From assembly GCF_030272615.1 (NCBI RefSeq), contig NC_081409.1, positions 22,632,260-22,696,259 on the forward strand: 64,000 bases of DNA, given 5' to 3'. The position numbers were made by a program, and so were the translations under genes. The notes beneath the pieces are model-generated. The model saw nothing but the letters and a program-made list of their open reading frames with translations, made no database searches and was not told where the DNA came from. Shown here piece after piece: positions 1-12,381 of this stretch (position 1 is the first letter of the stretch; every line of letters starts with the position of its first letter). This DNA is from Cryptomeria japonica. Lineage: Eukaryota > Streptophyta > Pinopsida > Cupressales > Cupressaceae.

Positions 1-1224
1 CTTCAATTTCAGCCCTATCATGACCTTCATTGATTAGTGTTTCAATTGCAACCTAGGTCATTTTCTTCCTAATAGTGGGTGCAATTTGTTCTTGATGAAC
101 TTTTAAGCCTTTTTCCCAAATAGTGCCAAATTTTTCTTCTTCTTCATCAGCTGGAGCTTTCAATAAATGTTGTGCATAAGATTCCAGTGTGGCCTCATCT
201 ACTTCATATCCCATCGACATGATCCAGACTGTTCTAGGCTCGACTACCTCCATCATACATTCATCCTTATTTACCATAAAACAAATAGTATCTTTATATT
301 TTTCTACAATTTCATTTGGAATTCTAGCTCTAATTTTTATCTCTTCTTGGAATGTTTTAAAAAATGCCCACAGATTATCCTTTTGTTTTTTATCACCTTG
401 ACTATCTAATATCTATGCTATCTAGGTGGCTACCGGTCTATCAAAATACCACTGTATTTTACCATAATCGGGAATCATATTTAAAAACTAAAATGCCAAA
501 CATATGATAAAAGATCCATACCGAAAAGTGTTTTTCTTATCTTGCTTTATTTTCTGAAGATTTTTCATTAACTCCTTCAGCATCACACTGCATAGGTCAT
601 AGTGTGCATCCTCCTTCACCATTTGATGTGCAATGAGGATGTTATTACTAGCGACATAGTTCAGCCAGTTTGACTGATAAACTTTGTAACCGATTACCAT
701 TGCTGAAAATTTTACATCAATATCTCTAATATCATCTACTCTCATTGATATACTATCGAAGGTGGCACCGGCGAGTTTGCACAGTTCGGTGTTGGAGAGT
801 TTTGACCTAGGGCTGTGTAAACCTCTACCCTTGTGAAGGAAAGTGATGTTCTTGATGACTTCCTCAGTGATTTTATATGGCTGGTCCAATCATATGAATT
901 CCCATGGATGCGGCTAAGAATATATCAGACCCATTCATCTTCATCAAATGATAGAAAATCTATAAACTGGGTAAAACCCTTCCTCTGCAAATGTGCATAT
1001 TCTAACTTCAACTGATTGTTGGTGATCAGATTTTCAGTGAAAACACAAGACATTTCATAACTCCCAATCTCCTCAATATTGCAATGGATGTATTCCCTAA
1101 TGTCTTTAGTGTGAAGAACACCATGGAAAACACTCAAAAACACTCCCAAAGGGTCATCCAAAAGAGATTTAAAAGGATACTTCTTAAATTCCGGATGGGG
1201 GTGGTTCTTGATTTCCACCACCAA
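1..1224 (-). pseudogene. Unrecognised element-borne ORF, frameshifted, continues off the window
   Basis: Minus-strand pieces at 925-1224, 488-889 and 53-277 read as one degraded protein with a frame change near 900 and stops around 480. It looks like real coding sequence: mixed composition, long open stretches and consistent direction with the gag upstream. I recognise no domain. A segment of the form LKELMKNLQKIKQDKKNTF followed by a hydrophobic stretch is its most distinctive part. It may be an accessory protein of the element, or a captured host gene. Confidence 0.4.
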
Positions 1225-1714
1225 ATAGTATCAACATTCGATGATGAAGCCATGATAGATAACTAGGGTTTCATCAGATGATAAATACCTCAAGATCTTG
1301 TCAGATGATGAAATGCTCTTTGAATATAGATGCTCACACAAATCACCTTTGGACTCTTGAAATCGCTCTTCAGAATGCTCAATCGCTATGTGAAGAAATA
1401 ACTTAATGTTTTCCCTTTTATCACCATTAACCCTAATTTTTCACTATCATAAATGCTACTGGAGAAACTGACCGGATCACATAATCTGCTTATAGGTTCC
1501 GGTAAATGCTTGAATTCACTTGAGTATCCATCCACAATTAGAATTATTTAACTACATACCTAATCCGAGGTGTTTTCATGATCTTCAATGATTTGCCTAC
1601 CCCTAAGGCAGAGTGCCTTAGTTACTGGATGAAGTTCCTGCTCCCATTGCAGGACCTAATGGCTCTATTTGTTGATCTATCGGTGGAGTGTCTAAATTCC
1701 TAACCTATCTTCTC

Positions 1715-2790
1715 TCATGTTTTTTTTCTGATATCTTCAACCTTTGCCTTTCCCTTCTCATCTGTATTTCCATCAGCTACCTGTGGATTTTTACTTTTGC
1801 AATATTTAGCAATATGTCCAATCTTGTTACATGCATAACAAACAATATTGTTCTTCTGAATTGCTTTGTTATACCCTTGATTTCCTTGATTTCCTTTTGA
1901 TCTACATTGGTTATCCATATGTCCAAATCTACAACATGCATGAGATCTGACATTTTTAAGACCGATGGATGATGCATTATTCTGATTATTCCTATTTCTG
2001 CAATGACTTGCTATATGACCATATTTATTACAAACAAAGCATGTACCATTGAATTTGTGAGAATTTGGTCATCTTACCAGTGATTTTTGGTTTTAGTTGT
2101 TGGCATTATTCTACTTCTAACCAGATGATTGATCTTGTTGTGTAGTATCAGAGCTCTCTCCTACTTCATATCCAAGACCTCTCCTGTCATTAGCATCTCT
2201 CTGGCTCCTTAGCAGTTCATCAAGTCTTACAGAGCTGGCTTTGAACTTGTCTTTGTACTCATTTGTAGTGGCTAAGTCATCTCTCATGATTATGATCTGT
2301 CTCTCAAGTTCTTGTTCATTATTCCGGGACTGAAGCAACTCAAGTTTCTACATGTCATTCTCATGTGTCAGTCTATTGCATTCCTCAAACATGTCTGTCA
2401 ATGTTTGAGCTAGGTTTTCTTCATTCTTTTTTCTGTCTTCAATGTCCTTGCACATTCTCATGGTTAGGGCTTGCATTTCATTCTTCAAGGTAATATTCTC
2501 CCAAGTAAGTTTCTGACATTGATCCTTCAAAGCATCTTCCTCATCACTACTCTGATTTTGTAGTTGATCATAGAGTTCCTTCCTCTTGGCTTGAACATAT
2601 GATAGATTTCCTTACAATGAAATGATGTTTTCTCTAGCTTGCATTAGGTCATTCTTTAGTTTACTATTTTCCACCTGCTCATTATCAAGATCCTCAAGAG
2701 CTAGTTGAACCTGTTGCTGCAAATTGGTTTCCATTGATTCCAAGTTCTGGATCTTCCTCAAGTTGTTAGACTTCTTCTGAGGAACTAAGC
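1715..2790 (-). pseudogene. Decayed gag-like protein: coiled coil plus three zinc knuckles
   Basis: Translated pieces on the minus strand give a long charged coiled-coil stretch (about 2120-2780), then Cys/His knuckles: CFVCNKYGHIASHC at about 2040, a weaker CCRFGHMDNQC at about 1920, and CYACNKIGHIAKYC at about 1800. Such knuckles bind the element's RNA in gag nucleocapsid regions. Several stops and frame changes interrupt it. The coiled coil before the knuckles is unlike an ordinary copia gag and could be family-specific. I see no protease motif after it. Confidence 0.6.
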
Positions 2791-2800
2791 TCTGATACCA
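2787..2800 (-). promoter_or_regulatory. Primer binding site, tRNA-Met type
   Basis: The minus strand reads TGGTATCAGAGCTT two bases beyond the LTR edge. This is the usual plant initiator tRNA-Met primer site of copia and many gypsy elements, and it sets the orientation of the element as minus. Confidence 0.75.
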
Positions 2801-2802
2801 AT

Positions 2803-3775
2803 TGTTGGAACCCAAGAACACTGAGAGAGAGATGTGAATCAATGTTCTACCGACAAATAAATTTATGAACTTATTGCTTATGAACCAGTTAACAAAAAAT
2901 AAAATTAAAGTGCATAAACCAAATAACACATAAATCAACAACACCATAACACCAGAATTTATATGTTGAAAACCCTATAAAGGGAAAAACCACGATGGGC
3001 TGATACCCACAATATCTATATACTTAATCAAGGTATACAAACATTACATAGAGGGGATTGCACATACAATCAAGCTCACCGCCTAGAGCTCACTGCTCAA
3101 ACATAAGTCTCACTAACTTACACTACATTACACAATGATTACATAAAAAAATATACTTAATGAATGCATCTGACCATGCTGGATAAGTTCCGGTTAAAGC
3201 TCTATCAACCACTATGAACCAGTTTACTGATACTCTGTTTTGCTACCGGTTGAGACTATGCACGTGAAACTGCACACAAAAGATTTCACTCACCGACCAA
3301 ATCACATACCATCAATCTCTGACTAATTCACATCCAAAATCACATCTTCATTAACATCAAATCCATTGCTAAAAATATCTCCCTTAAATACCCCCTATCT
3401 TTTCATCATGTCGGCCTCAATGAAGAAAATAAACCTGTCGGCTTCCGGATCATAACGTAAATCATGTATTATCCCGATGATCATGTTGATGACAACCTTC
3501 ACACACCATAAATTCCACAATTGATTTTACCAAGGTCCCAAAATACCTTAACCGAGTCCCAAATACACATTACCGATACCAAAACTAATCAATTAACAAG
3601 ACTTAAAAAAAGTATGTGTATGTCGGTTGTGTATGGTATATACTGGTTAGCCCATTGAATACATAATGATAAGTCAATGAATCTTGATGATAAATATCAA
3701 CACTTGAAGATGAGTTGCCATCAATGACAACCCTAAATGCAATTCACCTTACCAGATGAGTGTCAATTGCCAACA
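2803..3775 (-). repeat. 5' LTR of the left-edge element
   Basis: The 973 bp segment starts TGTTGGAACC and ends TTGCCAACA on the plus strand, a good inverted terminal match. It abuts a primer site at its left edge. It contains the phrase 'gggaaaaaccac' shared with other LTRs in the window (for example near 36795), a copia LTR family trait here. The mate LTR is not in the window. Confidence 0.6.
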
Positions 3776-4299
3776 ATTGTATAGAGGCTTGCCTCAGTCA
3801 GACCCCTATTTAGGTGTTTCCATTGCCGTAGACAACCAGATAGATAGATTGGAAAATAATATTGGTAAATTGGTCCATCCTGCATATGCACATATCTATC
3901 ATGATCATAACCATCATATAAAATCCTAACATCTATGCATGTCATATAACCATAAAAAATAGCATATAGGCATATGCATTTATCCATGCATCCAACATCA
4001 AACACCTATTAGGAGCATCATAATCATCATAGCATCATCATGAAACTATCATCACATAACACCATTATATAGTCTATCATAGTCCATAATATATGTCCAT
4101 ACTCATATATAACAAAAAATGAATTGCTGTCAAAATCATAGTCATCTCATATATCAAAAAGAATAAAGATGTGTCAAATCAAGGTGCAGTAAATATCATC
4201 CCTGTCAGGTCATCGCTCTCCCTATCTATGGCAGTAGGATTTTCCCATCCTGATAAGGGACCAGGTGGTGGGGGCCCCAATACTCTCATCACCACCAAC
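3776..4299. other. No gene recognised
   Basis: AT-rich sequence with frequent CATATA/ATCATA words between the left-edge LTR and the decayed PMD region. No open frame of coding character was seen; it may be further PMD-gene tail. Confidence 0.4.
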
Positions 4300-5850
4300 T
4301 CTCTAGATGTCTGAGACTAAGTTTTCCACATCTATCTCCTCTCAACAAAGGAAGACACCTATTGATCTACTAGCACTAAATCCCGTAGAGGCCTCTATAA
4401 TAGCAGGCCTATTGTAGAGCCCTCTTTGTTGTTCATCGTGCCTCTGTAACCTCAATGAACACCTAAGTTAGTCTTGTTGGTGCTAGGTTCTACCAAACTA
4501 CATCTCTCTCTTTGCACAACTAGGTAACATCTACTTAGGGGCATGTCAGCTGTGCCTTCAACCCATCTAGCTCTGCATCCATCTCATGCATCCTGGCTAC
4601 CATCTCTACCCCTGGCTACTTATAGTGCCTCCTCTATTACCTCTACCTCTGTCCCATAGGAATCCTCTCTCCTACCATCACATCCAGAGCCACTCATAGC
4701 CTATCTCTCTCAGCATGTAAGCTATTAGCTCGCGCCCTCTCCCTTTATGCCTTAGTCTTCCCTACATCTTCCTTAGCCCTCTACTTACCAACCTCATCCT
4801 CCAAGCTTGTTACTCAAGCACTCTCAGTATCCCTCTTAGCCACCACCTAATCATACATCTCTAGACTAATCTATGGCTATACTGGTGGATGTGGTACTAC
4901 TGGGGCATGTACCTGTGGTGCTACCAAAACATGTACTTGTGGCACTGGTTGTGCCTTTACCTATGAACCCTGTACCAATTCTTGTGGAGGGATTTGTACC
5001 ATCCTTCCTAGTGCTCTCTACCTAGGCACTTGTCATACCATCATTCTCCTCTCCTCTCCTCCTGCACCCACCTTGACCATGGAGACATCTTCGTCCCCTC
5101 CCTCCTCCACCTTGCCTCCCAATGCCTAGTCTACCATTGGTGCAACCTCATCTAGCTCCAGGACACCTAGGATGCTCAATGTCATCAACCTGTGGGCATC
5201 CCACCACACACTGTATCCACCTGCCATGCCAACATCCACAATGTTTGCTCATGGATCCTAGGGCACTAGCATCATTGCACTAAAGCTGCTTTGACCATGC
5301 TCTAGTTGTATCACATCTCCCCAAGTGTTGGTCTCATGGGTGATCTATGGATGTGTCCTCTCCTCTCCTACAATGTCTTATTGGACACCGAATTATGGCA
5401 TCACCCTATGTGGCAGATACTGGTCAATCACATGGACCATCTGATCCATCAACCAAAAGTGAGTCTATGCAAATGCAAGTTAATGTCGATCCTCATCCTA
5501 GGCATTACATGTCCTATATGGCCTCCAAGTGAAATCTTGCATCTCATCAATGCATTATCTCTAGAAACCCATTGCTCCCATTTGAGTGTAGTGAAGGAGG
5601 CCACTATACCTATCAGTGTAAGGATGGTTGGGTTGTCGATCTCTGACCCCTATTGGATAACATACAACAATATGATCGAAGGCCCATCTATGTAATAATG
5701 TAACCCTTGTTCCTAAACTCTTGTACCCCTGATACACACACATGTGGATATCATGATACAATTGGCTGAACATGACGTATCTATAGGCATCTTGTGTCCC
5801 CATAGCTACCATCCTATATAAATGGGTAAAAGTAAAAAGTTGTGTCACAC
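4300..5850 (-). pseudogene. Decayed plant mobile domain (PMD) gene, C-terminal half and coiled-coil tail
   Basis: The minus strand keeps a PMD-like pattern: an open piece at 5561-5848 with a hydrophobic helix, then LLHRWAFDHIVV, then (past stops) an FTWRPY motif and a conserved block ending in YLPHRVMPYFG (about 5395). Known PMD proteins (host MAIL/MAIN genes, Mutator and gypsy passengers) have a Leu-x-x-Trp-Ala segment, a Trp-x-Pro-Tyr motif and a Pro-x-Arg-Val block in this order. Downstream (5050-4650) a charged coiled-coil-like tail follows. More than ten stops make it dead. The N-terminal half is at 10015-10520. Confidence 0.5.
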
Positions 5851-5869
5851 TTTTATAAAGGAAATGGCT

Positions 5870-6480
5870 AATGTTGATTCAACTTTTTAAATTGAATCAA
5901 TATAAAGTGAAATATATGTTTTGAATTTTGAAATGATGTAAACTAATAAAATGTATATTCTTTTGTGTATTTTATGTTTGTAATTTTTATAAAATATTAA
6001 AAAATTATTTGAATATAGTTTTGTATAATGTAAACACTATAATTTTGATGCTAATAAAATGTTGAAATTGAAGTTCCACAAGATGCCACACTTTATTTAA
6101 TAAATTTTACCTTTTTTTTTTAATTTTTTTTCGTGTATATTGATTAAAAAAAATTTGATCGATAATATTAGTTTTGTTAATATAGCAAAAGGAAAATTAC
6201 ATCTTCAAAATATGGAAACAATTTCTGCCAAAAAGCTACCACCAACCAGCCAAACCACCCAACCCAGACAAAACCACCCAGCCAAAACCATCATTACAAA
6301 CCACCACCCCACAAAGTTTCTATAGTATCACTTCATACAAAATTGCATCTAGTCGATACAAAGCATGATTAAACAAAATGTTTATGGCATAATCCAAAAA
6401 TCATAGAGACAAAGAATAAACTTGCAAACACAACCAACACAAAAAAATGTAATTCACATAGAGCTACCCAAAGAGATTGC
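5870..6480. other. AT-rich spacer, no gene recognised
   Basis: Very AT-rich with poly-T near 6110-6130. The short open stretch starting at 6140 is compositionally biased (CAACCA words) and not convincing coding. Confidence 0.4.
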
Positions 6481-7469
6481 CAAGGTATGCTCCCTGCCCA
6501 CTAGCTCAACCCTCATGCTTCTGGTTCTTGGCCTTATCCTTCATGTTGTCGCTTCCCCATCCTCAGCCTCCACCCGATCTTGACGAATCATCTCCTCCAT
6601 CTCTCTAATTTACGCAAACATCTTCAACGCCTCCCACCCTCTCCTCGTCACCGCTCTGAATCTTGCCTTTGTCGCCTCTTGCCGCCTGAGAAAGGGGATA
6701 AAATTGCCTCTCAAATCTTGGTGGACCTCCAATGCCCCATCAGAAATGTAAAAGCCAACGCCCAGTACAACCCACTCTAGGAGCGACTCCAAGTTGTTGA
6801 GGAACTCCTCTGGGATTACAACCTTAATTACCCTATGGACCTACTCAGATGAGGAATCCAACTCAAGTCCCCACGCCATATTAAGGTAATATATATCCAT
6901 ATGGGTCTGATATCAGTGCCCAATCACACCCACTTATTCACCAAGGACCAACTGCACACTCCTAATCGACAAAGGGTCCTTAGAGAGGATTGGGCTCTTC
7001 AGCCTGTACACCGAGACCGGTCCCCAAAATGTGGTGAGAAGTTTGGAGGTCTTCAATGTGAAATTGGTCTCCATTGTAGACTAGAAAGCTAGAGTTTTAA
7101 ATTTAAACTGATCCGTGAGAAAACCATGCACACAAATCAAAAATCTTGTTGAAGATGCAAAGAATGTCACACACATCCCCACTCTCTTCATAAATGCACT
7201 CACATCAAGCTCTGTCATCACTGCAAAAAAAGATGACATTAATTGCCCACATTAGTCAAGCCAGCCAATGCACACGGTAAGAGAACTAAATATCCTCATC
7301 ACACGCATCACATTAAATAATTAAGGATGAAAGATATTTAGGTTGTATAAGAATGCCATTGGATAGTTGCATCATCATCCCACCATCTCACCACACATCT
7401 ATCCAATTCACATGCCACATTGGACAATGAGTCCATCACCTCATTCCCCTCCCCTCCAGATATGAGAAA

Positions 7470-7800
7470 TATGAAAATTCTGGAAAGCGTTGAGTTTTGA
7501 AGAAATAATTGAAATGAAATTATTAATCCACCAACTCAGAGACATTCCTTTCTCAATTGCATCCACCACCACCTTAGCTTCATTGTTCGTCCCATTTTAC
7601 AGCCTCTGCGCCCCTTTAAAAAGGACCTTCCCCTCATCATTTCGAGCAACACATCCAACATTTGAGATGCCCAGGTTACCTCTTGATGCCCCATCAAAGT
7701 TAATCTTAATCCATCCCTACTCCGGCCTAGCCCACACCTCTTCATCTCCCTTAAACACCTTACCCAAAGGATGAACCCTGGAAAACCCATGAACAGGTTG
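7470..7800 (-). pseudogene. RNase H-like relic (plant RVT_3 style)
   Basis: One minus-strand frame gives INFDGASRGNLGIS followed by a TNNEAKVVVDAIEKG segment, with a stop in between. This matches the start of the RNase H fold as found in plant LINE-associated and free RVT_3 domains: first catalytic Asp in FDGAS, Glu in NNEA. The end of the domain and any upstream reverse transcriptase were not found. The minus strand on to 6500 has further short open pieces without recognisable motifs. Most likely a LINE 3' relic; a gypsy extra RNase H is the alternative. Confidence 0.45.
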
Positions 7801-8042
7801 TGTATATTGCTAACTTGAAACTTTAGTGCATGGATATATTTTTTACTATTTTTTTATAAATCTATATTTTTCAATAAATTTGAAAAGTTGCATATACTGA
7901 AATATAAATCTTTCCATTTTCCGCCACCTTTTTTAATTTATTATTTATCCAAATTAGAAAAGAATTATATCATCTTGACATAGATTCTTTTCTCTTGTGC
8001 ATCATATTTTTAAATAAATTTTAGTATTTTTTCTTGTCAAGA

Positions 8043-8372
8043 TAATCAATCTTATATTTAAGTGTTGATGACCTATTTTCAATAAAAATAAAATGTAAAA
8101 TATAAAAAATAATTGAAATATTAAAAGATATATTTTAGAATATTCACTTGTATATCTTTAAAAGGGTATTTTTACATTTCAAAATAAATATTATTTATAA
8201 GAGTAGGTAATCAATCTTATATTTAAGTGCTGATGACCTATTTTCAATAAAAATAAAATGTAAAATATAAAAAATAATTGAAATATTAAAAGATATATTT
8301 TAGAATATTCACTTGTATATCTTTAAAAGGGTATTTTTACATTTCAAAATAAATATTATTTATAAGAGTAGG
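8043..8372. repeat. Two-copy tandem duplication, 165 bp unit
   Basis: Positions 8043-8207 repeat almost perfectly at 8208-8372; the only difference I saw is one T/C change (gttgatg versus gctgatg). The unit is AT-rich without coding potential. Confidence 0.9.
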
Positions 8373-8451
8373 AGTTGTTGAAACATTGATTTTTTTTAAA
8401 CAAAAACAAAAAATTGGTAATTAGATCCAAAGTGGTATAAAATATACATTT

Positions 8452-9878
8452 TGTTGGCATTTTCATGAAGATTGCATTAATGATATGTTATGTTGTCATT
8501 GATATCAATTGAACTGGTAATGCTATTAATGATATTGCTGATAGTATTGTTATTGATATTATCTTGCAACCAGTAGGAAGAACTTTGTGAAGGATATTGT
8601 AAACTGGTATGTAAGTTTATGAGTTGAACCGGTAAACCGATGTATAAGGTTAAACCTTTCTATGTTATGTAACCGGTAAACCCTGTTAGTTGTTTTTTGC
8701 TAAACCCTAACCAATTAAGGTTGTTGAATTGGTTATGTTGGTTTATGATCTGATGGTGACACGTAAGGTCATTGTATGAAGACAAGTTCAAATTGTTTTT
8801 GCGCCTTTGTTTGTCTAGGGAAGGAGCAAAGTGTATTGCATCTAATGCAAAGCGCGTAATGAGTTACTGACCTCGATGAAGCCGTAATCAAGGAGCATTT
8901 GAGGTTTTCTTGATTGATGTGAAGAGATTGTTATGTAATCCTATGGTCATGCTTGTACCGACTTTTTTGTAATCTCGATGATGAGAGGATTAGATTTTTG
9001 TTGTGTTACCGACCTAATTGATTTATATTTAAGGTCAATGAAGTTGTTTTGTTTTAGCGTTGGCAAGAGTTGGTAGAAATCAGTTGAGTGTGTGGTTGCC
9101 TAACCAAAGAATGAGTTTGTGGTTTGAGTAAAGGCAGATAGAATCCTAAATGGATATGATCAAGAAAATGTAGTGCTATTCAGACAGATCAAGAAACTCT
9201 TGTTGTTTTTTGACGATTACAGTAGAATTGAAATCCCCTAACTAGGTAAGCTCTAACAAGCTTGGTTACCTATTAAATCCTCTAATTTGGTGGTCCATTA
9301 GATTGGATTCTCAAATCCTCTACCGAGGTTACTCCTTACAGGGTATTTGCTTCTAACAAGGCATTTGTAGTCAATCCCTTAACCGAGTGATTCCTAACAA
9401 GATCAGTTCTTAACAGGACTTTTGTAAAAGCTTTAACAAGCTAGTCTCCTAACAAGGAGAACTTCAAAAGAGTTCAAATATTTTCTTGTGAGTCCCATCT
9501 CACCATGGTTTTTACCTATTTGGGTTTTCCACGTATAAATACTTGTGTCATGTGGTGAATATTTTTGTGGTTATGATCTTATTGTTGATTTGATTATTTC
9601 TGATAAGGCATGATAACCAAAAGCATTATGAAATGAAGTATGTTGGGAAATGAAGCATTTGAATTTTTACAAGTTTGATGTTGTTCACTGTTAAGTTATT
9701 GTAACAGTCAATCGGTATTCTTATGAGTATTGATCTTGACAGTGGTATTTCATTGATAAATTTACTTTGAGCGATTGAGTTTGAGTTTGGGAAGTTTCTA
9801 TCAGCTTTTCTATTTACTAATTCACCCCCCCCCCCTCTCAATAATCTACCAAATACTTATTCTTTCATCATACCATCA
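8452..9878 (+). mobile_element. Solo LTR, copia-like, with CATTT target duplication
   Basis: The segment begins TGTTGGCATT and ends ACCATCA. The 5 bp CATTT occurs directly before (8447-8451) and directly after (9879-9883). Internally it has the LTR hallmarks seen elsewhere in the window: 'ggttttccac' with 'tataaatac' near 9525-9540 and a C-run before CTCTCA near 9825. No internal element sequence adjoins it, so it is what remains after LTR-LTR recombination. Confidence 0.7.
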
Positions 9879-10014
9879 CATTTAGTAGACACTTTCAATT
9901 GGAAAATTTGTGGTCCATATATAAATCATCTATAATGAATCTATATAGACCATACGTTGGATTAAAATTAATTTTTAGTTAGAAATACTTAAATTGACTT
10001 TTATTGATAAGTTG

Positions 10015-10520
10015 GCTTGAAACGTGACACGGTACAGTAATTTTACCCAAACACCTTGACCATCTAAGAGTAAACCCATGGTCACTGAGATCAAGCATCA
10101 AGGCCCATTGATGAGGTTAAATATAAGACAAAACTAGGGATTCACTGGCTCCTCTCCATTGTTAGCTCTAATCACATCCTAGTGTGATCCATAAGTAAAC
10201 CATCAATCTAACATGTCGGCTACAAATAATGCTCTCCATCTGCTAACTGGTATTGTGGAATGACCCCTCTAATAGGCAATCACAAGATCCTCTAGACATC
10301 CTCAAGAGTGATGGAGGACTCATCTATAGGTGGATGAAAGGTGCAAGTACTGTTATGCCATCTCTTGATTAGGGCTGTAATCATCACATTGTGCAAATAG
10401 ACACATGAGTACTCTGATACATAACCCAATCCCAACTCTACAAGCACCATCCACTTCAGGAAGCACAATCTCTACCGCAATGCCAGGGTTGAGAACCAAT
10501 ACTCGTGAGACTCAATCTGA
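10015..10520 (-). pseudogene. Decayed plant mobile domain gene, N-terminal half
   Basis: The minus strand reads a characteristic PMD opening: MITALIKRWHNSTCTFHPP, then an ITLEDV motif and LPIRG (10380 down to 10270), interrupted by stop codons. In PMD proteins this corresponds to the conserved 'ALxxRWxxxTxTFHxPxGExxITLxDV' region; it is one of the clearer homologies outside the retroelements. It lies about 4.2 kb upstream, on the same strand, of the C-terminal half at 4300-5850. The gap holds a solo LTR and other repeats; an intron of the dead gene may also contribute. Confidence 0.6.
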
Positions 10521-10869
10521 GCTATAACGTATCCTGCATCTAGCAACCCATGCCAGTCAGCTCTTTTCTAGCAATTTTCCCTCCTGTGCTTGCCAGGACA
10601 TCCCCTCACTTGCCATTTTTCCTTATCCCTTTTCCCTCCCTTCACATTGGGCCCTCCTAGGAAAAGACATCATTTAGCCCAACAAAGGCATTAAACTAAT
10701 AGTGCAAACGCTATTCAATAGGTGTAGATGCCACTTTGTTGTTAGTCTCATTTTCTTGCCTTGGTGCAGATGTCGATCACTAGATTGACATCTACACATG
10801 CACCTTTCCACCCTCGTAGATGGCCCCCATCTACATAGGTGTGGCTCTCTAGACAAAGATGTTGTTAGA

Positions 10870-10909
10870 GGGGCACAAACACTGAACTGATAATCAATGT
10901 TTGTGCCCC
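10870..10909. repeat. Short perfect-stem inverted repeat
   Basis: GGGGCACAAACA is followed after a short loop by TGTTTGTGCCCC, which can fold as a stem-loop with about 12 paired bases. No associated gene was recognised; surrounding 10520-11391 is otherwise without recognised coding, with a pyrimidine-rich patch at 11170-11290. Confidence 0.6.
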
Positions 10910-11391
10910 AAATTTTTACCTACCCTAATATCTAGCATTAAATGCACCATTAATGTGCCTAACCTACTAAATGACAAAGGTAGGATTAGGTACTCATAGG
11001 GGCTCTATGCTTAGGTGGCCACTGGTATCATTAGACGTGCTCTCCTTACCTGTAAGTGGTGTGGGATGATCGACATGGTGGTTGCACTTTGTTCTAGAGG
11101 GTCCTTCACTTGTGAACTGGATGTGTGAAAGTGACCCTTCCATGGGCCTTGTGTGGCCTATATATGCCTTTCCTCCACCCTTCTAACCCTTGTTCTTCAA
11201 TTCATTTTCCTTCTTGTTGGCCCGTTCCTTTGCCATATTCTTTCTTTTCCTCCTCTCTTTCATTTTCCTCCATTTTTCTTCTTTTCAAGAATTTTCCCAT
11301 AAAATTTAATTTTTCTGCCCAAATTCTTGAGGGGGTGTCCCTTACCCGCATCTTGCCTACAAGACTCCATTTGACTCACTAGGGCATATTC

Positions 11392-12340
11392 TATTGGCAA
11401 TTGACACTTATCTGATGGATATTGATGCTTGATTAATGGTTTAGGGTTGTCATTGATGGCAACTCTTCTTGTCATTCCTATCCGATAATGACAGATCTTG
11501 ATATCCGAAAGTGGATGTCGATCGGTAGCCAGTTAATTGGTATTTTAGGTTGAGCAAAGCAATTTTGGTCTGGAAGCTTTTTGGTGATTGTGTTGTTATG
11601 AATCGTGCATGGGATGATTGGGCTGACATAGAGACATAATTTTATCATCGATTTGGTAATCCGCATTTGTTTTTGGTGATCCAGTCAAGCTGACTCATGA
11701 TTACACGTTACATCATCAGGTTGACTTGATAAATGATTATTTTGTGATTACGGATATATAAGACCGGTACAGAAGATCTTTTTGGTGTGTGGTGTGATTG
11801 ATATGCGAGCGAGTGGTGATCGAGAATCCTTTGTAGCACAATTTCACGTGCACATTCTTGATCTGGTAGCTGTCTAAGACAAAAAATAGAGTTGAGTTGT
11901 AGAATAGATACAGTCAGAGATTTGGCACTTAACAGGAACTCATCTAGGCATTGTTAGATGCTATTTTGGAGTTCTTTCATTGTATTGCATTACTGTAATT
12001 AATCAGTAAGGCAGTGAGCCTTCCGAGGTTGTAGCCCTTATTGTAATTGAGCAATGAGCTCTAGGTAGTGTGCCTGAATACTTGTGCATTCCCCCTCTTA
12101 TATTATTGTTTTTCTACTAGCCATAGTGGAATAATATTGTGGGTTCAAATCTCACTGTGGTTTTTCCCATTTGGGTTTCCACATAAAAATCTTGGTGTTA
12201 TGATTTTGTGGTTGGTTGTTTTGAGTTTTTGCATTTCAGATTCATGCTTATGCTTTTGGTGGTTTAAAATTAAATTAGAAAATCTGATAACTAGTAGAAC
12301 ACCAATTCACCCCCCCTCTCAATGTTCCTTGATTCCAACA
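11392..12340 (+). mobile_element. Solo LTR, copia-like, with TATTC target duplication
   Basis: The 949 bp segment starts TATTGGCAAT (one transition from the usual TGTTGG) and ends ATTCCAACA. The 5 bp TATTC sits directly before (11387-11391) and directly after (12341-12345). It has the same C-run/CTCTCA end block and 'tttgggtttccaca' phrase as the LTR at 8452-9878, so it is a related family. It interrupts the sequence leading to the polypurine tract at 12382. Confidence 0.8.
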
Positions 12341-12381
12341 TATTCTTCTTTTATCTATCGCCAATTTATTGATGCCACATA

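Larger units (their letters stand above)
1..3775 (-). mobile_element. Partial copia-type LTR retroelement, runs off the left edge
   Basis: Read on the minus strand this runs from a 5' LTR (2803-3775) through a tRNA-Met-type primer site into a gag-like coiled-coil and zinc-knuckle region and then an unrecognised ORF that continues past position 1. No integrase or reverse transcriptase is visible in the part present. Classification as copia-type rests on the LTR style and primer type, so it is inference. The second LTR and second target-site copy lie outside the window; the candidate duplication at this end is ATTGT (3776-3780). Confidence 0.6.
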
